Assembly: GCA_910589075.1 (NCBI GenBank)
Contig: CAJUSK010000036.1
Span: forward strand, 23,595 to 87,594
Origin: an uncultured Lachnospiraceae bacterium
GTDB taxonomy: Bacteria; Bacillota; Clostridia; Lachnospirales; Lachnospiraceae
Direction of reading: 5' to 3'
Length of the DNA stretch: 64,000 nucleotides
Every line of letters starts with the position of its first letter. Positions within the stretch are counted from its first letter, which is position 1. The notes beneath the pieces are model-generated. The model was given only the letters and a program-made list of their open reading frames with translations, was not told the origin of the DNA and did not search any database. This document shows, in pieces, positions 16,879 through 26,194 of the stretch. A program made the translations under genes and the position numbers.

Positions 16879-17190
16879 CTATTTGGCGATCAGTTTGACA
16901 ATGTACAGGATGGCAGATGCCTTTTCCTGTGGCAGAATCCGCACACTTTCGATCAGTTCCCGCTCAAATTCAGAGGGGTACATAATATCTTCGTTTTCAT
17001 TGAAGAATTCGGGCAGGGTAACGCCGAGACAGGCAAGCAGCTTTTCCAGTATGTATACAGAGGGCTGATTTTCACCCCGTTCGATTTTATGGATATAGTT
17101 TTCTGATACATCTGACTCCCTTGCGAGATAGTATACGCTGAAGCCTTTGGCGTTGCGCAGCTTTTGGAAACGTTTTGAGATATCGATCAC
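16879..17190 (-). CDS. XRE-family transcriptional regulator
   Basis: The 103-residue protein carries an N-terminal helix-turn-helix of the Cro/C1 type at about residues 7-61 (LRNAKGFSVYYLARESDVS, then YIHKIERGENQPS). A short C-terminal helical tail of about 40 residues follows. It would act as a dimeric DNA-binding repressor. It is divergent from the hypothetical gene at 17356 across an AT-rich 165-base region, which is the natural place for its operator. The short form without a ligand-binding domain resembles small regulators of phage or chromosomal accessory genes, but no phage genes are near. Confidence 0.88.
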   Translation of the reverse strand: MIDISKRFQKLRNAKGFSVYYLARESDVSENYIHKIERGENQPSVYILEKLLACLGVTLPEFFNENEDIMYPSEFERELIESVRILPQEKASAILYIVKLIAK

Positions 17191-17355
17191 GTTATCTGGT
17201 CCCCCTTTTTCTTTGGTAATGTATTAGGAAAGCCCCTGCTGATTTATATTATGGGTGCTGATATAATAATTGATAATATATATAAAATTGTTGAATATAC
17301 AGATATATTGTTGTATTATTGGATAACACAATTTCAAAAAAGGAGTGTGAAATTC

Positions 17356-18138
17356 ATGCAGTACCAACCGCAGGGAGAATCCATATGGGGAGTGATCAGC
17401 GCCTGTGAAGAGATCGTTCCAGGTATCTATGCCGTATGCGCGACTGATCAGAACGGTCTGGAGCATGAGGGGATTATGGCGGACAGAGATGCGTCGGTGG
17501 GATACCTGTCCGCGGAAGCCATCGGACTGGGGGAAGAAGCAGGCGAATGGCTTTGTTATGATGAACATACGAAGGACATTCCTCTGTATGAAATTCTACA
17601 GCACCGTCTGGATGATTGCAAAAAACGGGAGGCTGCCATCGTAAAACAGATGGAAGAAATCCGGCAGGACGGCAGGCTGATGCTGACAGAGTATTTCGGG
17701 GAGTATACTCCGCCGAAGGAGGCGCCGGGGGGCTGTGTGGAAGCAGTGTTTCCCGTTGCCAATGGTGTACATCTCATACGGGACCGGGACGGCCTGGCGT
17801 TTGCCGTACATGAAGCGGTGGCGGATAATTTTATGACGATGATGGCATCCGGATACGGTGTGTGCAGAGGTGAATATCTGTTCTACGCTGTGGCAGACGC
17901 TTCCTGTGCGGTGGCGCTGAACGAACTGAAAAATGTATTTGAGGAAGCGGCGGCGCTGATTGTTTCCGAGAACAGTCTGTATGCCACGCTGAACCGCTAT
18001 TTTGCCGGATATACGGCACTCTACAATCTATGTGTGCCGGAGATGGAGCGGATACCGGCGGCGGATGGCCCGGCCAATCTGTATCTTGCCATACAGGTTG
18101 AGGCAATGCGGCTCAGCCGGGAGGAAAAACAGGAATAA
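17356..18138 (+). CDS. Hypothetical protein
   Basis: The 260-residue product is not recognised. ATG 17356 follows AAGGAG at about 11 bases; an upstream in-frame ATG at 17251 lies in the AT-rich promoter region and is rejected. The protein is acidic and has no signal peptide or membrane span. A charged helix at about 75-105 (HRLDDCKKREAAIVKQMEEI) could be a coiled coil. The later part (GGCVEAVFPVANGVHLIRDRDGLAFAVHE) is beta-rich. It is divergent from the XRE regulator and may be its target. The intergenic sequence before it is very AT-rich, unlike the coding regions on either side. Confidence 0.75.
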   Translation: MQYQPQGESIWGVISACEEIVPGIYAVCATDQNGLEHEGIMADRDASVGYLSAEAIGLGEEAGEWLCYDEHTKDIPLYEILQHRLDDCKKREAAIVKQMEEIRQDGRLMLTEYFGEYTPPKEAPGGCVEAVFPVANGVHLIRDRDGLAFAVHEAVADNFMTMMASGYGVCRGEYLFYAVADASCAVALNELKNVFEEAAALIVSENSLYATLNRYFAGYTALYNLCVPEMERIPAADGPANLYLAIQVEAMRLSREEKQE

Positions 18139-18192
18139 ACAATGCATGCCATTTTCCATATGTTGTATAGCGTGCACTTTGTCAAAATATAG

Positions 18193-18221
18193 TTGTTATT
18201 TTTTCAATTAGATAGTATAAT
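18193..18221 (+). promoter_or_regulatory. Sigma-A-type promoter for the second chemoreceptor, with ~150-nt leader
   Basis: TTGTTA (18193-18198), 17-base spacer, TATAAT (18216-18221). The transcript would have a leader of about 150 bases before the ATG at 18376. No known riboswitch core was recognised in the leader, although GGACGC at about 18279 is reminiscent of one element of c-di-GMP class I aptamers. Confidence 0.65.
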
Positions 18222-18375
18222 CATATCAGACTGTAAATTTCAGACAGACCACACGGAAGTGCACCTTGACATAAGAATAGGACGCCGAATGTAAGCTGCC
18301 CGATACCAGAGAATAACAGATTATTATACGAATAAAATTTTATAATAGATTTCAGAGGGAAGGATGGGGTAAACT

Positions 18376-20064
18376 ATGTTTGACAAAATAAAAGATATGA
18401 AAGTGGCAAAGAAACTCAAGTTCTGCTTTACGCTGGTTGTGATTATTGCCAGCATTTCCAGTATTCTGGGGCTGATTGTTCTTTTGCGCAACAATGCCAG
18501 CTACAGCAATGCGTTGGTAAACAACGGATTTTCCCAGGGACAGATCGGTATATTCAGTACATATCTGAACAAAGAGCCGTCTATTGTCAGGGAGATGATC
18601 CTTCATGAGGACGAAGGGGAACTGAAGGATGCGCAGGCAGAGCTGGATGCATTGCAGAAACAGACGGATGCGGCTCTGGCAGAAATGAAACAGACCTGTA
18701 ACACAGAAGAAGAACTTAAATACATAGCCATAATCGATGAGACACTGCCGCGTTACCGCAGTATTTTCGGCGAGGTGGAGAAGCTGGCTATGGAAAATCA
18801 CAACAGCGAGGCTTTTGATCTGTTGCTGGAACAGGGGAAACCTACCCTGAAAGAGCTTACCAATGCAGTGGAAGATCTGATTGACCTGAATGTAAATGTA
18901 GGCAATACTGTCAAGACCAGCCTGGCGATTCAGACTTATGTACTGGCCGGGATTATGCTGATCGTAATTATTGTTGCCGTACTGATTTCCATGCAGTTTG
19001 CCGGTTTTGTGGCAAAGCTGCTTGCAGAACCCATTGGCAGAGTAAAAGACGCATCGGCAAGGCTTGCCAGCGGAGACCTGAGTGTGGAGGTAGATCCCAT
19101 GTATCCGGATGAAGTCGGCGAGATGACAGAGCATTTCAAGGATGCTACCATTACATTGCGCAGTTACATAAAAGAACTGGAACGGGTTTTAAGCGAACTG
19201 GCCGCAGGCCGGTTTGACGTAACCGCTCAGATGGATTTCCGCGGAGACTTTTATGCGTTGAATGAAGCCATTGTCAAGATTACAGACTCGCTCAGTGATA
19301 CAATGAGTAAGATCGGCGAGGCTTCGGAAGAAGTTGCCCTGGGAGCCAATCAGATGGCTGAGAGCGCTCAGGCACTGGCAGAAGGCGCTACGGACCAGGC
19401 AGGCTCCGTAGAAGAGCTGACCGCTACGATTCAGAATATTACGGAAGGTGTTGTAAATAGTTCCGAGAAGGCAAACAAGTCTTATCTCGATGCGGAGAAG
19501 TTCGAAGAAGCGGCTGAAAAGAGCAATGAGGATATTAAGGACCTGAACCAGGCGATGGAGCGGATCAATGCAACTTCCAAGGAAATCGCCAATATCATCG
19601 CCGAGATTGAAGATATCGCATCTCAGACAAATCTGTTGTCCCTGAACGCATCCATTGAGGCGGCAAGGGCAGGAGAAGCAGGCAGAGGCTTTGCTGTTGT
19701 TGCGGACCAGATCGGCAAACTGGCTTCAGACAGTGCAACATCCGCAGTCAATACCAAGAAACTGATTGAAGACTCGATCAATGAGATCGAGCGTGGCAAC
19801 GAGATTACACTGAAAGCCACCTCGGCAATGGAATCTGTCATCGGCGGAATCAAAATGTTGGCGGCATCTACAAAAGAAATCAGCGAATTGTCCAATTCTC
19901 AGGCGGATGCCATGAAGCAGCTTGAGATGGGTGTGGAACAGATTTCCGAAGTAATTCAGAGCAATTCCGCAGCAGCGCAGGAGACTTCCGCAACGAGCGA
20001 AGAGTTATCCGCACAGTCTGAAAATCTGGAAACACTGGTTGGAAAATTTGTTTTAAAGAGATAA
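18376..20064 (+). CDS. Methyl-accepting chemotaxis protein (four-helix-bundle sensor)
   Basis: The 562-residue chemoreceptor has a first membrane span near residues 15-38, a helical extracellular region of about 150 residues of the 4HB_MCP type, a second span near 190-212 (TYVLAGIMLIVIIVAVLI), HAMP, and a cytoplasmic signalling domain. The conserved tip is DIASQTNLLSLNASIEAARAG. Methylation helices are rich in Gln/Glu pairs. It differs from the chemoreceptor at 12423 in sensor type, so the two probably see different ligands. It is monocistronic, with a clear promoter before it and a terminator after. Confidence 0.94.
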   Translation: MFDKIKDMKVAKKLKFCFTLVVIIASISSILGLIVLLRNNASYSNALVNNGFSQGQIGIFSTYLNKEPSIVREMILHEDEGELKDAQAELDALQKQTDAALAEMKQTCNTEEELKYIAIIDETLPRYRSIFGEVEKLAMENHNSEAFDLLLEQGKPTLKELTNAVEDLIDLNVNVGNTVKTSLAIQTYVLAGIMLIVIIVAVLISMQFAGFVAKLLAEPIGRVKDASARLASGDLSVEVDPMYPDEVGEMTEHFKDATITLRSYIKELERVLSELAAGRFDVTAQMDFRGDFYALNEAIVKITDSLSDTMSKIGEASEEVALGANQMAESAQALAEGATDQAGSVEELTATIQNITEGVVNSSEKANKSYLDAEKFEEAAEKSNEDIKDLNQAMERINATSKEIANIIAEIEDIASQTNLLSLNASIEAARAGEAGRGFAVVADQIGKLASDSATSAVNTKKLIEDSINEIERGNEITLKATSAMESVIGGIKMLAASTKEISELSNSQADAMKQLEMGVEQISEVIQSNSAAAQETSATSEELSAQSENLETLVGKFVLKR

Positions 20065-20112
20065 TAATTCCGTGTGACGGGGAATATATCATCGGGAAGT
20101 AAAAAGGTGTGA

Positions 20113-20162
20113 GAAAGAGGTATCTCACGGCAGTAAGCAGTGCCGTTGGGGTATCTCTTTTT
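20113..20162 (+). terminator. Terminator-like hairpin after the chemoreceptor
   Basis: ACGGCA/TGCCGT forms the upper stem and AAAGAG/CTCTTT the lower stem, with an internal loop between them, followed by a T run. This is a weaker match than the other terminators in the window. Confidence 0.55.
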
Positions 20163-20170
20163 TGCTTCAT

Positions 20171-20204
20171 GACAATAGAAAGTTCGCAGTGGGTGCTTTC
20201 TATT
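20171..20204. repeat. CAATAG-type hairpin repeat, copy B
   Basis: AATAGAAAG (20174-20182) pairs with CTTTCTATT (20196-20204). It directly follows the terminator of the chemoreceptor gene. Confidence 0.8.
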
Positions 20205-20274
20205 ATATACAGGGATGGAAAATCTGTAAATTGCGCTTTTTTCTGTTTTACAATTCATCCACAAAAAAGGGTAC

Positions 20275-20304
20275 TTGTTAAGAACGGAAAATTTGGGATA
20301 TAAT
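20275..20304 (+). promoter_or_regulatory. Sigma-A-type promoter for the TtcA-like gene
   Basis: TTGTTA (20275-20280) and TATAAT (20299-20304) are separated by 18 bases, about 50 bases before the start codon. Confidence 0.65.
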
Positions 20305-20353
20305 AAAACGATAAATAAAATAAGTGGAGAAAATGTGAATCGGAAGGAACACA

Positions 20354-21244
20354 ATGACAGAAGAAAAGAACCACATCCGGGCCGGAACAGCGGACCGGAT
20401 AAAAGAGATTGAACGAAGTATTATTAAAAAATACAGAAAACCTGTCTGGTGTCGTTTTACAAAGGCAGTCAGGGAGTATGAACTGATCCGGGACGGAGAC
20501 AGGATTGCGGTCTGTATTTCCGGCGGCAAGGATTCCATGCTGATGGCAAAATTGTTCCAGGAGTTAAAGCGGCATGGGCGTAATAATTTTGAGCTGGAAT
20601 TTCTGCTGATGAATCCGGGATACCACAGGGTGAATCAGGAACTGATCCGGAGCAATGCAGAAATATTGGGTATACCCCTGACTGTGTTTGAAACGGATAT
20701 TTTTGATGCGGTATCATCTGTGGAAAACAGTCCCTGCTATCTGTGCGCCAGAATGCGGCGGGGATATTTGTACAGCCATGCAAAGGAACTGGGCTGTAAT
20801 AAGATTGCCCTGGGACATCATTATGACGATGTAATTGAGACAATTTTGATGGGTATGCTGTATGGGGGACAGATTGAGACTATGATGCCCAAGCTGTACA
20901 GCCAGAATTTTGAAGGTATGCAGCTGATACGCCCCATGTATCTCATACGGGAGGCAGATATACGGGCATGGTGCAGCTATAACAGTCTGCGTTTTATACA
21001 GTGCGCCTGCCGTTTTACGGAAAACTGCGCCGAGGGGATAAAGTATTCCAAACGGGACGAGATGAAAGGGCTCATTGCCAAGCTGCGCGGCATGAGTGAT
21101 GTGATTGAACAGAATATATTCAATAGTGTGAAAAATGTCAATCTGAATAAAGTGCTGGGTTATAAAAAAGACGGAGAGACGCATTATTTTCTTGATACAT
21201 ATGATCTGAAAGAGGATGATTTGAAAACCGTTAAACAGCCTTGA
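20354..21244 (+). CDS. TtcA/TilS-type PP-loop ATPase (tRNA thiolation-like)
   Basis: The 296-residue protein has the PP-loop SGGKDSMLM near residue 57, which adenylates the target base. Two Cys-rich motifs typical of the TtcA group follow: CYLCARMRRG near residue 130 and CACRF near 220. These would hold an iron-sulfur cluster. GHHYDDVIET matches the conserved histidine segment. TtcA makes 2-thiocytidine at tRNA position 32. Many Clostridia carry a paralogue of uncertain target, so the family is firm but the exact reaction is not. It is monocistronic, with ATG preceded by GGAAGGA. Confidence 0.85.
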   Translation: MTEEKNHIRAGTADRIKEIERSIIKKYRKPVWCRFTKAVREYELIRDGDRIAVCISGGKDSMLMAKLFQELKRHGRNNFELEFLLMNPGYHRVNQELIRSNAEILGIPLTVFETDIFDAVSSVENSPCYLCARMRRGYLYSHAKELGCNKIALGHHYDDVIETILMGMLYGGQIETMMPKLYSQNFEGMQLIRPMYLIREADIRAWCSYNSLRFIQCACRFTENCAEGIKYSKRDEMKGLIAKLRGMSDVIEQNIFNSVKNVNLNKVLGYKKDGETHYFLDTYDLKEDDLKTVKQP

Positions 21245-21247
21245 AGA

Positions 21248-21276
21248 TTGTTATTTTTGCAGGTTTGTGATACACT
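21248..21276 (+). promoter_or_regulatory. Candidate promoter for the EAL gene
   Basis: TTGTTA (21248-21253), 17-base spacer, TACACT (21271-21276). It implies a leader of about 145 bases. Confidence 0.5.
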
Positions 21277-21428
21277 GTACGGTAAGTATAGGACTCTGAA
21301 CGATATGAACAGGCACAACACATGTTGATGACAGAGGCGCTTACCGGTTGTACACTGTCCGGCCTGCATAGAAAAGAGTTGGCAATATCTGCCGATGGAG
21401 CGGTGGAAAGGGAAGTGTAAATACTGGT

Positions 21429-23129
21429 ATGAAAGATCGAGAAAGTGAACAACATGTAACGGCAGAACAGGTCCGGCAGGTGATGGATGTACTGCATCCC
21501 TGCATGGATGATTACCTCTATGTACTGGATATCAAGCATGATTATTACAGTATTGCGCCTGGTGCGCAGAAACGTTTTCGCATGGAGAAAGCTGAGTTTT
21601 CACATGCAACGGAAAAATTCCGGGAATTTATTTACCCGGATGATTACGATATGCTGTGCAGGGATCTGGAGCAGATCGGGAAAGGACAAAAGGAGTTTCA
21701 TAATCTGCAATACCGTTGGATGGATCAGGAGGGTGATCCGGTGTGGATTAATTGCAGAGGACATGTGCTCAGGGACGAGGACGGGCAGCCAGAATATCTG
21801 ATTGGGTGTATCAATGAGATTGCCAGAAAGAAAAAGGCGGACAATGTAAGCGGCCTGCTGGGGGAATTCAGCTTACAGAAAGAGCTGGAAGAACGGGAAG
21901 CCGGCAGACTGAATGGGTTTCTGCTGATGATCGGGCTGGATAACTTTAAGGAAATCAATGAGAGCAAAGGGATGGAGTACGGCGATATGATACTGCGCAA
22001 GACAGCGCAGTGCATTCAGAAAGCGGTGCTGCCTGATCAGAAACTCTACCGTGTGGTGGCGGATAAATTTCTGATTGCCGATTTTCACGGGAGAAATGTG
22101 GAGGATGCCGTTATCCTGTACCAGGAGATCCGGGATGAGATCGACTGGTTTATTGAGATCAACCGTTACGAGGTTGTATATACGGTTTCCGTGGGGATTG
22201 TGGATCTGGCCCGGATCGAAGACCAGAGTTATGGGAATCTGATGATGCTGTCCGAATTTGCCATGAACGAGGCAAAAAATGGCGGCAGGAACCGATATTA
22301 TATTTTTGAGGAACAGGACTATCAGGCGTTTCTCAAAAAAAGACAGTTGATCAGAATGCTGCGCCATTCGGTGAATCATGGATTTGAGGGATTTGAGGTG
22401 CATTACCAGCCGATTGTGGATATAAAGAAGCGGCGTTTGTCAAGCGCGGAGTCGTTGTTGCGTTTCTGTTCAAAGGAAATGGGATTTATATCTCCGGAGG
22501 AGTTTATTCCGCTGTTGGAAGAGAGTGGTCTGATCATCCCGGTGGGCAAATGGGTGATGCACATGGCTATGGAAGCCTGCCGTAAAATTCAGGAGATCAT
22601 GCCGGATTTCCGGATTTCGGTGAATCTCTCCTATATTCAGGTACTGAAAAGTAATGTGCTGAGCGAAATATTATCCGGTGTTATGAAATATAACTTAAAG
22701 CCGGGAAGCATTATGATAGAATTGACAGAAAGCGGTTTTCTGGAATCCAATGAAAAGTTTCTGACATTCTGTGAGGGATTGAGAGATCATGGCATACTGT
22801 TGGCGCTGGATGATTTTGGTACGGGGTATTCCAATTTCCGTTATTTGTACAATCTCAGCCCGCACACGCTTAAAATAGACCGGTCGTTTACCGAAAAAGC
22901 GCTGCAGAATGAATATGAATACAACCTGTTGTATCATATGGCCGATATGACACGGAGTATACACACCAAATTCTGTATTGAGGGAATTGAAACGAGCCAG
23001 GAACTGGATAAAATCTGCGGAATCGGGCCTGACTATATACAGGGCTATTATTTCGGCAAACCCTGCCCATATGAGGAATTTAAAGAGCGTTATATCGGGA
23101 GGCCTGTCATTGTGGAGGATGTCGGGTGA
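21429..23129 (+). CDS. c-di-GMP phosphodiesterase with degenerate GGDEF domain
   Basis: The 566-residue protein has a PAS-like N-terminus (about 1-130), a GGDEF-fold domain (about 145-295) and an EAL domain (about 310-555). The GGDEF signature is replaced by VADKF (in YRVVADKFLI), so cyclase activity is not expected. The EAL domain keeps its catalytic set: AESLLRF for EAL, NLSYIQ, ELTESGF, DDFGTGYS, LKIDRSF, IEGIET and QGYYFGKP. It should therefore hydrolyse c-di-GMP, with the dead GGDEF perhaps sensing GTP. No transmembrane segment is seen. Neighbouring chemoreceptors make a link to motility control plausible. Confidence 0.9.
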   Translation: MKDRESEQHVTAEQVRQVMDVLHPCMDDYLYVLDIKHDYYSIAPGAQKRFRMEKAEFSHATEKFREFIYPDDYDMLCRDLEQIGKGQKEFHNLQYRWMDQEGDPVWINCRGHVLRDEDGQPEYLIGCINEIARKKKADNVSGLLGEFSLQKELEEREAGRLNGFLLMIGLDNFKEINESKGMEYGDMILRKTAQCIQKAVLPDQKLYRVVADKFLIADFHGRNVEDAVILYQEIRDEIDWFIEINRYEVVYTVSVGIVDLARIEDQSYGNLMMLSEFAMNEAKNGGRNRYYIFEEQDYQAFLKKRQLIRMLRHSVNHGFEGFEVHYQPIVDIKKRRLSSAESLLRFCSKEMGFISPEEFIPLLEESGLIIPVGKWVMHMAMEACRKIQEIMPDFRISVNLSYIQVLKSNVLSEILSGVMKYNLKPGSIMIELTESGFLESNEKFLTFCEGLRDHGILLALDDFGTGYSNFRYLYNLSPHTLKIDRSFTEKALQNEYEYNLLYHMADMTRSIHTKFCIEGIETSQELDKICGIGPDYIQGYYFGKPCPYEEFKERYIGRPVIVEDVG

Positions 23130-23293
23130 TCAAACTGCAAAGCCCCATTGCTGTTTATTAAGAAAAATAAAATTTTCAAAATAATACTTCTTAAATGGCC
23201 ATAAAATGATATACTATAATCACCTGGTCAGGTATTCATGCAGTGTTTGCCTGACCGGCAGTTATATTACGACAGAAATGGAGGTATTATGCC

Positions 23294-24397
23294 ATGCAAA
23301 CACACAGTTATTTATGGAAACGCCGGGGCTGTGCAGTACCTGCGCTGGTTTTATGTCTGGCGTTTTTCTTTTTTTCCATATATGCATATGCGGACGAAGA
23401 CTACGATGTAACCCAGGTGCAGATGCAGGGCCAGGTTACATCCGGCTCCTCTCTGAATGTCCGTTCCGGTCCTGGGACAGACTATCAAGTGATTACTACC
23501 GTGGATAATGGTATGACGCTTGTGATTACCGGTGAGGCGGAAATGGGAGGCATGACTTGGTATCAGGTGGAAGCCAATGGAAAAACAGGCTTTGTCCGGA
23601 GCGATTATGTGGAAGCTGCTCCTATTCCCCAGGGAGAGCCGGGGCAGGAAGAGATGGAGGAAGAAGTCGGAGAGCCGGAGACGGGGTATCAGGGTTTTTA
23701 TGAGAAACCCATATTCAAAAAGCTGGTTTTGATTGTGGCTGTGATTCTTGCTGTTTTGACCATGCTTGTACTGACATTGAAGGGCCTGCGGAAAGACGCT
23801 GTTAGCGATGAGGATGACGGCGATGATTGCGGGGATGAAGACTTGTATGAGGACGGGGAAGCATTCGCAGACGATGCCGGGGATGATGTGTATGAAGACG
23901 GGTATGCAGAAGATGACGGCATGTATGAAAATGAAGAGGCGTACGAAGACGGGGAATATGAGGATGACGGGGGCTATGACGACGGGGAGCCTGAAGCGGT
24001 GTATGAGGATGGCGAAGCGCTTTCCACAGTAGATGACAGAGAGGGCCGCGGCCAGAAACGCCGTTTTGCGGGGCAGAGCCAGGTGGAATATGCCGGAAAC
24101 CAGGGAAGGCGGGGCGACAGAAAGGCATATATCCTGCGGGAAGAGGATTATCGGGTGCAGATTGATCCCAGTTTTTTTGAAGACAGGGAACCGATTGAGC
24201 AGCCGGCTATGGTGACCGGGTATCTGGAGAAGAAACTGATCGAGGAAGCGGCCAGAGCGCATGAAGTGGAAATGCGGGATGAAGAGCTGCATCAGGCCGG
24301 AGGCGATCCCGAAGATAAACAGAAAGAACTGGACCAGGCCATGGCCAAATTAAATGAGTTACAGAAAGAAATCGAAAGATTAAAGAGTCAGACATGA
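23294..24397 (+). CDS. SH3b-domain membrane protein with long acidic cytoplasmic tail
   Basis: The 367-residue protein starts with a basic segment and hydrophobic signal (residues 10-33). A bacterial SH3 domain follows at about 45-112, with the GSSLNVRSGPGTDY core, then a second membrane span near 143-165. The remaining 200 residues are on the inner side. First comes a very acidic stretch with repeated YEDGE-like units at about 172-250, then a charged segment ending in a coiled coil (KQKELDQAMAKLNELQKEI). SH3b domains often bind peptidoglycan, so it may tie the wall to a cytoplasmic partner. A TATAAT box at 23215-23220 precedes it. Its stop overlaps the start of the ABC exporter, which suggests a shared function. 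Confidence 0.8.
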   Translation: MQTHSYLWKRRGCAVPALVLCLAFFFFSIYAYADEDYDVTQVQMQGQVTSGSSLNVRSGPGTDYQVITTVDNGMTLVITGEAEMGGMTWYQVEANGKTGFVRSDYVEAAPIPQGEPGQEEMEEEVGEPETGYQGFYEKPIFKKLVLIVAVILAVLTMLVLTLKGLRKDAVSDEDDGDDCGDEDLYEDGEAFADDAGDDVYEDGYAEDDGMYENEEAYEDGEYEDDGGYDDGEPEAVYEDGEALSTVDDREGRGQKRRFAGQSQVEYAGNQGRRGDRKAYILREEDYRVQIDPSFFEDREPIEQPAMVTGYLEKKLIEEAARAHEVEMRDEELHQAGGDPEDKQKELDQAMAKLNELQKEIERLKSQT

Positions 24398-26154
24398 TGG
24401 AACGAACCATTGGTACAAAAGAACTGATAAAGCGTTTTTCCCATTATTTTCGTCCTTACCGGCAGACCCTTGTGCTGGATCTGTTATGTGCGGCACTGAC
24501 GACCATCTGTGAAATTGTGCTGCCCCTTCTGATCCGGCAGATCACCAATACTGCGCTGCTGGATGTGACACTTCTGTCAGCCCGTATGATCCTGGGATCT
24601 GCCTTCCTGTATTTTATCCTGCGGATTGTGGATGCCGTTGCCAATTATTATATGGCCAATATCGGACATGTGATGGGCGCCAGGATTGAGACGGACATGC
24701 GCAGGGACGCTTATGCCCACTTACAGCAGCTTTCCAACACCTATTTTAATAATACCAAAGTGGGCCAGATTATGGGCAGGATTACTAACGACTTGTTTGA
24801 CGTAACGGAATTTGCCCATCACTGTCCGGAGGAATTTTTTATCGCCGGGCTGAAAATACTGATTTCCTTTTTGATTCTGGCGGGTATCAATTTGCCGCTG
24901 ACCATGTCCGTATTTTTGTTTGTACCGGTTATGACCTTCGTGTGTATGAAAATCAACCGGTATGTAAAAGCCACTTTTGCCAGACAGAGAAACCAGATCG
25001 GAGAACTCAATGCCAGAATTGAGGACAGCCTGCTGGGACAGAAGGTCGTAAAGGCATTTGCCAATGAAGAGATGGAAAATGCCAGATTTGAAGAAGGAAA
25101 TCAGGAATTTCTTGAAATTAAAAAGATTTCTTACCGCATTATGGGGTATTTCAGCACCTCCACCCGAATTTTTGACGGACTGATGTATATTACCGTACTC
25201 ATTATGGGTGGATTTTTTCTGATGGATGGGTATATTCTGCCTGGGGATATGGTTGCCTATGTGTTGTATGTGACCACCCTTCTTGCAACCATTCGCCGGA
25301 TTATTGAGTTTACGGAACAGTTTCAACGGGGCATGACAGGAATCGAACGTTTTCTCCAGATTATGGATGCGGATATTGAGATATTTGACGAACCGGGCGC
25401 GGTGGCCCTGGAGAATCCGTCAGGAGAGATCTGTTTCCAAAATGTCAGTTTTGAATACCCGGATGACCATAATCAGGTTTTCCACAATCTGAACCTGCGT
25501 ATCCAGGCAGGAGAGAAAGTGGCCATTGTGGGCCCTTCCGGCGGTGGGAAAACCACATTATGCAATCTGATCCCCCGGTTTTACGATGTGACCCGGGGAG
25601 ATATTTTTCTGGACGGCAGAAATATCCGTTCTTTTACGTTGCAGAGCCTGCGCCGGAATATTGGAGTGGTGCAGCAGGATGTATATCTCTTTTCCGGTAC
25701 AGTCTATGAAAACATTGCCTATGGCAGGCCGGGCGCTTCCCGTGAGGAGGTGATAGAGGCCGCAAAACGTGCCGGTGCGGATTCATTTATAAAAGGGCTG
25801 AAAGATGGGTATGATACTTATGTGGGTGAACGGGGTGTGAAGCTGTCAGGCGGACAGAAGCAGCGAATCAGTATTGCCAGAGTATTTCTGAAAAATCCTC
25901 CTGTCATTATACTGGATGAGGCTACCTCGGCGCTGGACAATGAAAGTGAGTATGCGGTGGCAAAGTCACTGGAAGAACTGGCAAAAGGCCGTACCACTTT
26001 GACCATTGCCCACCGGTTGTCCAGCATACGCAATTCCGACCGGATACTGGTGCTGACAGAAGAGGGCATTGTGGAGGAAGGAAAGCATGATGCATTGATG
26101 GCACAGAACGGGTTATACCATCATTTATATGAAATGGCCAATACATGGAAGTAA
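24394..26154 (+). CDS. ABC exporter, fused permease and ATPase
   Basis: The 586-residue protein is a half-transporter of the MsbA/LmrA type. Six membrane spans lie in the first 320 residues. The ATPase has Walker A GPSGGGKTT near residue 380, Q-loop VVQQDVYLFSG, signature LSGGQKQR near 485, Walker B VIILDEATSALD and the switch AHRLS. It probably works as a homodimer moving a lipid, peptide or drug outward. The start ATG 24394 overlaps the stop of the SH3b gene; ATG 24397 is an equal choice. The substrate cannot be read from the sequence. Confidence 0.92.
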   Translation: MMERTIGTKELIKRFSHYFRPYRQTLVLDLLCAALTTICEIVLPLLIRQITNTALLDVTLLSARMILGSAFLYFILRIVDAVANYYMANIGHVMGARIETDMRRDAYAHLQQLSNTYFNNTKVGQIMGRITNDLFDVTEFAHHCPEEFFIAGLKILISFLILAGINLPLTMSVFLFVPVMTFVCMKINRYVKATFARQRNQIGELNARIEDSLLGQKVVKAFANEEMENARFEEGNQEFLEIKKISYRIMGYFSTSTRIFDGLMYITVLIMGGFFLMDGYILPGDMVAYVLYVTTLLATIRRIIEFTEQFQRGMTGIERFLQIMDADIEIFDEPGAVALENPSGEICFQNVSFEYPDDHNQVFHNLNLRIQAGEKVAIVGPSGGGKTTLCNLIPRFYDVTRGDIFLDGRNIRSFTLQSLRRNIGVVQQDVYLFSGTVYENIAYGRPGASREEVIEAAKRAGADSFIKGLKDGYDTYVGERGVKLSGGQKQRISIARVFLKNPPVIILDEATSALDNESEYAVAKSLEELAKGRTTLTIAHRLSSIRNSDRILVLTEEGIVEEGKHDALMAQNGLYHHLYEMANTWK

Positions 26155-26194
26155 AGATTCGAAATTTGAATATCTATCAGTGGAGAAACAGTTT

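Noticed and set aside
18221..18375. Possible c-di-GMP riboswitch before the second chemoreceptor
   Set aside because: A GGACGC word and a GCxGCC-like word occur, but the conserved GCACAGGGCAAACC part and overall fold were not found. A covariance search with RF01051 and RF01786 would settle it.
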